From: Hymenoscyphus infarciens
Taxonomy: Eukaryota; Ascomycota; Leotiomycetes; Helotiales; Helotiaceae
Assembly: GCA_001414345.1 (NCBI GenBank)
Contig: LLCB01000038.1
Span: forward strand, 124,001 to 188,000
Length of the DNA: 64,000 bases
Reading direction: 5' to 3'
Under the pieces are notes generated by a model. It was not told the DNA's origin. It saw only the letters and a program-made list of their open reading frames with translations, and did not search any database. The translations under genes and the position numbers were made by a program. Each line of letters begins with the position of its first letter. Position 1 is the stretch's first letter. Of the stretch, positions 57,146 through 64,000 are shown piece by piece.

Positions 57146-58251
57146 AAAACCCTTTTATTTAAATAGTTATTAAGAGCTAAATAATAGAAGTAATAAAATA
57201 AATAAAATTAAAATCGTATAATATAAGCTTATATAATAGAGCTTTATTATAATTAAAACTAATACTTCTAATAGAACTTATAAGGTTATTAGTTCTAAGA
57301 GAATTAAAAGAGATAACTCTTTTTAAATAATATAAGAAATTATTATAGTATTAGGCTCTAGTAGATGAATTAAGATAAAGCTAGCTTTAGATAATTAGTA
57401 ATAGGTAATAATTTAGTAGCTAGCTAAGAAACTTAAATAATTTAAAGTAGATTAATATTAAACAGCGCTATAGTTACTTAGATACTACTAAAGTAGATAG
57501 TTAATATATCTAATTCTACTATTAATAAGTAGAATACTAGAGATTTAAATATAGTTTATAATAGAAGATATATATATAGAATAGAGGTAGAAATATAAGT
57601 ACTAATAAACATATTAACTCTAATATAATTATAAGAGGTTAAAGTATTAGTAGTAGAGAAGTAGTTAAGTATAAGGATCTTAAGTAATATCTTTTCTATA
57701 GAACCTTCTAGTAGACTAACTAAGAAAGGAAAATATAAAGTACTTATAGTTAAAGAAGATAAAGATAATATTATAAAAGATACTATACTTATATAAGAGC
57801 TATTACTCTAACCTCTTACTCCTAGTCTAAAAAAGAAGATAGCAACGAAGAAAGCTAAGCAACTTATTATAAGTATAATAGAATAAGAGGACTTTTCTCT
57901 AGCTAATATATTAGTAAATATAAAGCTTAAGATATCTTTACTTTAGCTTTATAATTAGTCTTCTAAAAATAGATTTAAACTTATAAAACTACTTAAACTT
58001 AAACCTAAATCTAACTCTATAAAAGCTAAGCTACTAAGAGATAGCTATATTATTAACGTTTTCTAGGTTAAAAATACTAATATAATAACTATAGTACTTA
58101 TTAAAATAATTAAAGGAATATAGAAGATAATTAATAGTAAATACTTAGACTAGCTAGAAAACGAATTAACTCTATTCTTAACTAAAAAAGTATATAACTT
58201 CTATATATAAGTAGTAGTATAATCTTATATTAATTAGAAAGGAATCTATAA

Positions 58252-58480
58252 TTTAAATTAAGTATTATTAGATAGAGGTTCTATTATTAACCTTATACTA
58301 GAATTAGTAGTATAAAATTTAGAGTATAAGTTAAGACTAGACTATTTAATTATAATTAAAGTAGCTAATATAATACTTTACCTATTAGAATACTTTATCT
58401 ACTTTAATATATATATTAGTAGTATTAATAGAGTTATTAATATATATCTTATCTTAGATAGAACCTTATATTTACTATTA
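58252..58480 (+). pseudogene. Retropepsin-like protease relic
   Basis: LLDRGSIINLI resembles the LLDSGSxxNLI active-site region of Ty3 proteases with the D-S/T-G changed to D-R-G. It lies between the zinc knuckle and the reverse transcriptase, as expected. Confidence 0.55.
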
Positions 58481-60229
58481 CTAAGTTAATAATAGATATA
58501 AGATTATAGAATTATAAGAGATTATAAGAATAGGAAATATTAGATTAAGATAAAAGAAAGTAAATATAAAGAACTTAAAAGTACTATTCTAACTAAGAGA
58601 ATCGAAGTCTTTTAAGTAGTTATTAATTTAAACGTTTTATATAACGAATTATCTATAGCTAGAAAAATCGTTTATATATATAAGGTAGAAATTTAGAACA
58701 TAGTATAATATATCTATAATATAACTATATAAGTATTAGCCTAAGTTACTAAAGAATATACTAAGGAAGTAGATTCTAAGAATAAAGAAATAGTTAATTA
58801 AATATTTAAAGAATTATAAGATAAGATTAAATAAAAATATAAAGATAGAAATAAACTTCTTAAAGCTAGTACTCTAGCTAGTACTAATTTACTAATAATT
58901 AGACGATTTATAATAATAAAACTATAGTTTAGTTTAAAAGCTAACTATAAGTAGAGGGCCTAGCCTCTACTTATAAAGATAAAGTCTAGTTAAAAGAGAG
59001 AGAATTAGAGAGAAAAGTATTAAAACCTAGAATATAATTATCTATTAAAGTATAATATTTTAAAAAAAGATATAAGAATTTAGTCCTTTTATAAGATGTC
59101 TTAAGATAATTAAGAAACTAAGATAAAACACTTTTAATATAATTATTATTAAATAATTAGTAGTTAGTAGATATATAAAAGAAGGTAGAGAGTTACTTTA
59201 TAAATCCTATTAAAATAGCTTTAAATTAAACTTAGTTATATAATAAAAAGGAGAGAATAAGAGTTAAGAAGAGAATAGAAGGGTTAAGGTCTTAGTAGAA
59301 GGTATAACTATCTATTATTATAATACTAAAATCTATATAAAATAAGAAATTAGATAGTAAGAAAGAGAAATAGATTAACTTAAATATAGTAGAAGTTAAA
59401 AGTATACTCTTATCTACGTCTAGATTACTAGAATCTAAACCTATATATATATATTTATAAGAGAAGAGAAGATAGTTAAGTATTATTATAGCTTTTAATA
59501 AAGATAACCTTTTCTATTATCCTAGTACTAAACTATTATAAAGTAAATTAAGTAGTTAGTAAAGAAATTAGAAATAAGTAATAAATATTAGAGTATAACT
59601 CTTAAAAGAAGCTATAGTAGTAGAAAGTAAAGATTATAAGAATAGTCTATCTATAGCTAAGACGCTAAAATAAAGCTAGAGTAGTATTAAAGTATATCTT
59701 ATAAAAAAAAGAGTAAGATTTAAAAAAGTAATTAAAGTTATAGAAAATCCTAACTTATCTAATAATAAAATACTAGAATTTAGAATAGATAAAGGAATAT
59801 AAATTTTAAACTCTTAATAGACTAGATAAGATAAAATAGAAATATTTATAAGTTAATAAATAATTACTAAAACTAGTACTAAAAGTCTAATATAGAGAGA
59901 GGAGGTAGATAAAGAAGAGAATATATTTAATATAACTTATAGATTCTCTATTACTAAAAGACCTTTATAATATAGAAGAAGGTAGATAGAAGTATAAGAA
60001 CTATATAAGCTAGAATAAAAGAAGATTAAAGATATTATAAATAGAATAATAGAAGAGTTAGTAAATATAAAGAAAAAGAGATATATATTATAAAAATTAC
60101 TATTTTAATAAAAGGACATCTTTATAGATAATATTAGAAAGATACCTAAAATAGACCTAGTTAAATATAGAATTCCTACTTATTATAATTATACTTTAAA
60201 GAAATTACTAATTATAAAATAGTTATTAA

Positions 60230-61600
60230 AGGAGATAAAATATTAGAAGAAGTTACTACTTAAATTAGTAGAAGTAAAAGTAATTATCTAATATAAATCT
60301 TCTTAGTTAATAAGAATATAATTAATTTTAAAGAAAAATAATATAATAAGGATAGTATATAATTATATCCTAGTAAATAAAGCTATAATAAAATCATAGT
60401 ACTTAATAAAGTAATAAGAAACTATCTTATAGTAAATTATAAAGCTAGATATAAAGTATATGTTTTTATTAGATATTAGTAATAAATATTAGACTATAAA
60501 ACTGTTTAAGAATTATTAGTATAAAATAGCTTTTTAAACTATATTAAGATAATATTACTACTAAGTAATAGAATAAGGACTTATAAGAGTACTAGATACT
60601 TACTTTAAATTAAAAGATTTAAAGTACTTAGTAATACTAGGACTAAATACTAAACTAGTACTATTAGATATTAATAAAGATACCTATTTCTTATATTTTA
60701 TAGATAATAACTAAGAAGGTATAAAAGACTTTTCTACTTTAATATAGTTTTTAAGAGAATACTACTTCTTAAGAGTAGTATAGGTAAAGCTTATACTAAG
60801 CCTACTTAAGACGAAATTTATAGTTATTAAATTAAACTATCTAAAATATTAAAGGCTAGTTAGAGAGAGCTTAAAGCTAGTACTTAATAAGCTAGCTATA
60901 ATTTAAGATTATATAGTCTTTAAAAGTACTAAGGAAGTAGAACAATTCCTGTTTATACTACTATTCTTAAAGGATTATATACTAAGATATATAGACCTTT
61001 TAATAATTATTAAAAGTTTAATAACTTATATTATAAAAAACTATTAATTAAAAGAAGTAGTAAAACAGCGATAGAAGGTTACTAGCTTTAAGTAGTTAGA
61101 AAAACATATATAAGCTTTTAAAAGAGTAAAAAAGAAAGTATATATAAATATTATTATAGCTAGAGATAGTAATCTATAATATTACTTAGTAACTAATATA
61201 TTAGAGACTAGCTATAGAGGTATTCTTTTTTAACTACTTAAAAGTATAATTAAAATAGAAGTTAAGTTTATAAAACTAGCTAAAATAAATATTATTATAT
61301 TTATGTCTTTTTAACTTATACTAATATAGTAAAAGTACTATACTACTAAGTAAGAAGCTTATATAATACTTCTAAGCTTAAAAGAATTATATTATTTTAT
61401 TTAAAGAATAAATATCTTAGTAAAAGTATATACTAATTACTCTACTTTAATAATAGTAATTTAAAGTAATAATATAAAAGAGTAGATTATTTATTAGTAA
61501 ATAAGACTTACTAAGTATAACTTTAAAATTATTAATATACCTAGGAAATTATTAGTAGTAGTAGATAAGTTATCTAGAATTATTAAGTACTTAGCTTATT
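60230..61600 (+). pseudogene. Reverse transcriptase and RNase H relic
   Basis: Readable pieces include RIVYNYILVNKAIIKS (fingers), KYMFLLDISNKY.TIKL (palm, from a ..DAxNGYW-type motif), IDNN (from the YxDD box), and for RNase H YYLVTNILETSYRGILFQL and TKQEAYIILLSLKE. All are broken by stops at Gln/Trp-type positions. Confidence 0.7.
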
Positions 61601-62079
61601 AATATCTAATAGGATTTAAAGAATTTATCTTTCTAGCTATAGTATTAGAAATTATAAATAAAGAAGTAGAGATAAATAAAACTTTAAGACTTAAATTAAT
61701 CTATAATAATATCTAAGAATAAATTTAAGAAAAGAAGGAATAATAAACGAAGTGGTTTATTCTATAGTATACTAATACTCTAGAATATAAAATTATAAAT
61801 ACTATACTATATATAAGAATATTAACTAAATTATTTAAGAAAGTTACTAAGAAGTAAGCTATAAATTTAATAATATTAAAAGAGGATAAACTGTTATACT
61901 TAAAATTAGTATTTCAAGAATAAGCTAGGAAACTAGTATTCTATATTATACTAAAGCAGGTAGTAGTAGTACTTTAATAATTATATAATTCTTATAAGTA
62001 CTTTATAGAAAAACTTATACTAAGAAGAACTATTAAAAGATTCTAGTAGTCTATTAAAGCTAAGAATATTATTATATAC

Positions 62080-62540
62080 TATTATTTATATCTAAATTAC
62101 TAATTCTTAGAACCTTTTAAGCTAATAAAAGGACTTATATTAATCTTATATTTATAATTATAGGATTTAGTAGGATTTAATTATATTAGTCCTATCTTAC
62201 TAATAGTAAAGTTAAGAGTAAGATTTATACTATTAATAGTTAATTATATAATAAAGTAAGTAACTTTTAAACTATAATAAGCTATAATATTAGTAAATAT
62301 ATTATATAGTTTTTAATAATAAGTAGTAAGACTATTTAAATAGCTAAGAGTAGCTTATAGTAACAATAGTACTTTTTTTACTAAAGAGGTATTTCTTATA
62401 AAGTTAGCTAAAAATAGAGTATATTAATACTTTATACCTATATTATACTCTTAATCTATAAGATTAGTAGAAGTATATATAAAGATATTCTTAGAGACTT
62501 TAAGAGCAGAATTATAAGCTTTACTAGTAAAGATATTCTA
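62080..62540 (+). pseudogene. Integrase core relic
   Basis: Readable: FNYISPILLIVKLRVRFILL (from a DFVGP-type start), VAYSNNSTFFTKEVFL (from a SDNGSHF motif) and SIRLVEVYIKIFLETLRA (from the GLVERxxxxL motif). The order and spacing fit a DDE integrase core. Confidence 0.65.
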
Positions 62541-64000
62541 GTAGAATAAGTATTATATAAGAATTAAAGTAGTATTATAGTTAAAAGATATATATATTTA
62601 TAGATTTACTCTAGCCTAACTTATATTTAAAGAAAACCCTTAAAACTTATTATTTAACTAACTAGTAGAAACCTAGCTATAAATAGTATTAGTAGAAGTA
62701 GTAGTATAGAAGGAAGGAATCAAGTTACTTATTATAATAATAATAGGCTAGTTAGTAGAAGAAGCATTTAAAGAAAGGCTTACTATATTAAATAAAATAT
62801 AAGAATTAGTAAATTAGAGATAGTTAGTAGAGTAAGCTAAGATAGTAGAAGTAGTAGTAATATAAAACCCTTTACTAAAACTTAGTAACCTAGTATTATT
62901 ATAAAGGTTATAATAAGATAGTTAGCACTCTTATAAACTAGAGCTAAGATAGTTAAAACTATACTAAGTTAGAAAGATAAGTATAAATAATACGTCTATA
63001 TAGCTAGAAGACCTTATAATATATAAACTAATAAGTAAATATTACTTTAATTATATTAAAAAATTTATTAAAAGGTTAGAGAATAATTAAATTATTAGCT
63101 ATTAGAAAACTATTATAAAAATTAATAAGAACTTAAAACTAATTATAATAAATTATATATATATAGTAAAATAAGATAAAGAAGAGTAAAAGATAATAAT
63201 TATTAAAAGAAAGATACTAATAAAGTAAAGATTAAAAATAATAGACCTACCTAATCTACTATATACTTATAAATACTCTCTTAATAAAGAAATAAAAGAA
63301 GTTATAAGTAATAGATACTAGTAAGATTAAGCTATAGACTTATATAGTTTAATTAAGAGGCTAAACCTTCTTTAAAAAGAAGAAGAGGAGATTAAGATAT
63401 ATTAGTAAAAATATACTTTATTAAGTAGTAGAAGGATTATAAAACATAATTAGAGAAGAAGGTAAAGATATTTAAAAGTAGGAAATATTAATATATAAAG
63501 AATAATAAAGAGATTAAGTATTAATATTTTAGAATTATAGTTATAAATAGTTAAAAGGAATAAGGTATCTAGAAAGAATAGAAAGTAAAAAGATAAACTT
63601 TACCTTTAAAGCTAAAGAAAAAAAAGTAAAGCTTTAAAGTAAGGCTTAGTATATATATATTCTCTCTAAGCTTAACCTAAGATCTTATAATATAATATAA
63701 CTTTTCTTTACTATAATAGATTAAAAACTTTTAAATTAAGTATAATAACCTTTCCTTTACTTAATAATAAGTAATATTAAACTTAAATTAAATACTTAAA
63801 AGATAGGACTTCTTAAGTAGATTAGAGATAAATAGAAACCAGCTATAAATTAAAGATAAAAGTAAAGGTACTAACGTTCTAAGTATTATTAAGATTAAAT
63901 ATACTATTATAATAAAAAAATAAACCTATAATAATTAAGAATAACTTATAAATTTAATAACCTTTAATATAACTAAGATAAGTAATATTTTAAAAGTTAA

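Larger units (their letters stand above)
55440..64000 (+). mobile_element. RIP-destroyed Ty3/gypsy-type retrotransposon, runs off the window
   Basis: Ordered gag-pro-pol domains can be read on the plus strand through dense TAA/TAG stops: zinc knuckle (57104-57145), aspartic protease near 58255, reverse transcriptase 60230-60980, RNase H about 61160-61600 and integrase core about 62080-62540. The order RT-RNaseH-IN is that of Ty3/gypsy elements. CA and TG dinucleotides are nearly absent throughout, the RIP signature. I could not find LTRs; the right end lies beyond the window and the left end may be near the hairpins at 55.3 kb. Confidence 0.75.

Noticed and set aside
1..64000. CRISPR arrays, bacterial operons or prokaryotic ribosome sites
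   Set aside because: The window is fungal nuclear DNA; the regular repeats seen are tandem arrays or transposon parts without spacer structure.

Overview
The window comes from a filamentous ascomycete (Pezizomycotina). The genes are split by short introns (mostly 47-81 nt) with GT..AG ends and CTAAC/CTGAC-type branch points. It encodes a HET-domain protein, a secreted GH3 enzyme and a fused fungal AIR carboxylase. Gene-bearing stretches of balanced composition alternate sharply with AT-rich blocks in which CpA and TpG are nearly absent. That is the signature of repeat-induced point mutation (RIP). A Leotiomycete-like host would fit, but this is a guess. All exon coordinates below were worked out by hand from splice signals and reading-phase agreement.

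Layout. 1-3567 (-): membrane/HET-domain fusion gene whose 3' end lies outside the window. 4840-6452 (-): VHS-GAT endocytic/sorting adaptor. 7478-10250 (-): secreted GH3 beta-glucosidase in seven exons. 10251-13240: gene-poor, with two MITE-like inverted-repeat elements. 13240-28800: RIP-degraded transposon graveyard. It holds an LTR element with target duplication ACTTC nested in a gag-protease relic, followed by a hAT transposase relic. 28801-33223: a less mutated repeat zone with a 115-bp repeat pair and an LTR element bounded by target duplication GTTAC. 34654-35616 (-): decayed gene. 37289-49015: four-gene cluster. 49461-51239 (+): ADE2. 51240-53396: two small ORFs sharing an upstream motif. 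53397-54851 (+): F-box protein. 55440-64000: RIP-destroyed Ty3/gypsy element running off the window.

The most interesting system is the 37-49 kb cluster: a DHA1-type MFS transporter (-), an Atg22-like transporter (+), a CYP56/Dit2-like P450 (-) and a Dit1/PvcA-family isocyanide synthase (+). In budding yeast, Dit1 and Dit2 make the formylated dityrosine precursor of the spore wall and Dtr1, an MFS protein, exports it. The combination here suggests a filamentous-fungal isocyanide-synthase (dityrosine-like) metabolite pathway with its own exporters. It is flanked on one side by RIPed repeats and on the other by the housekeeping gene ADE2. The P450 and synthase share one divergent promoter region, and the two transporters share another.
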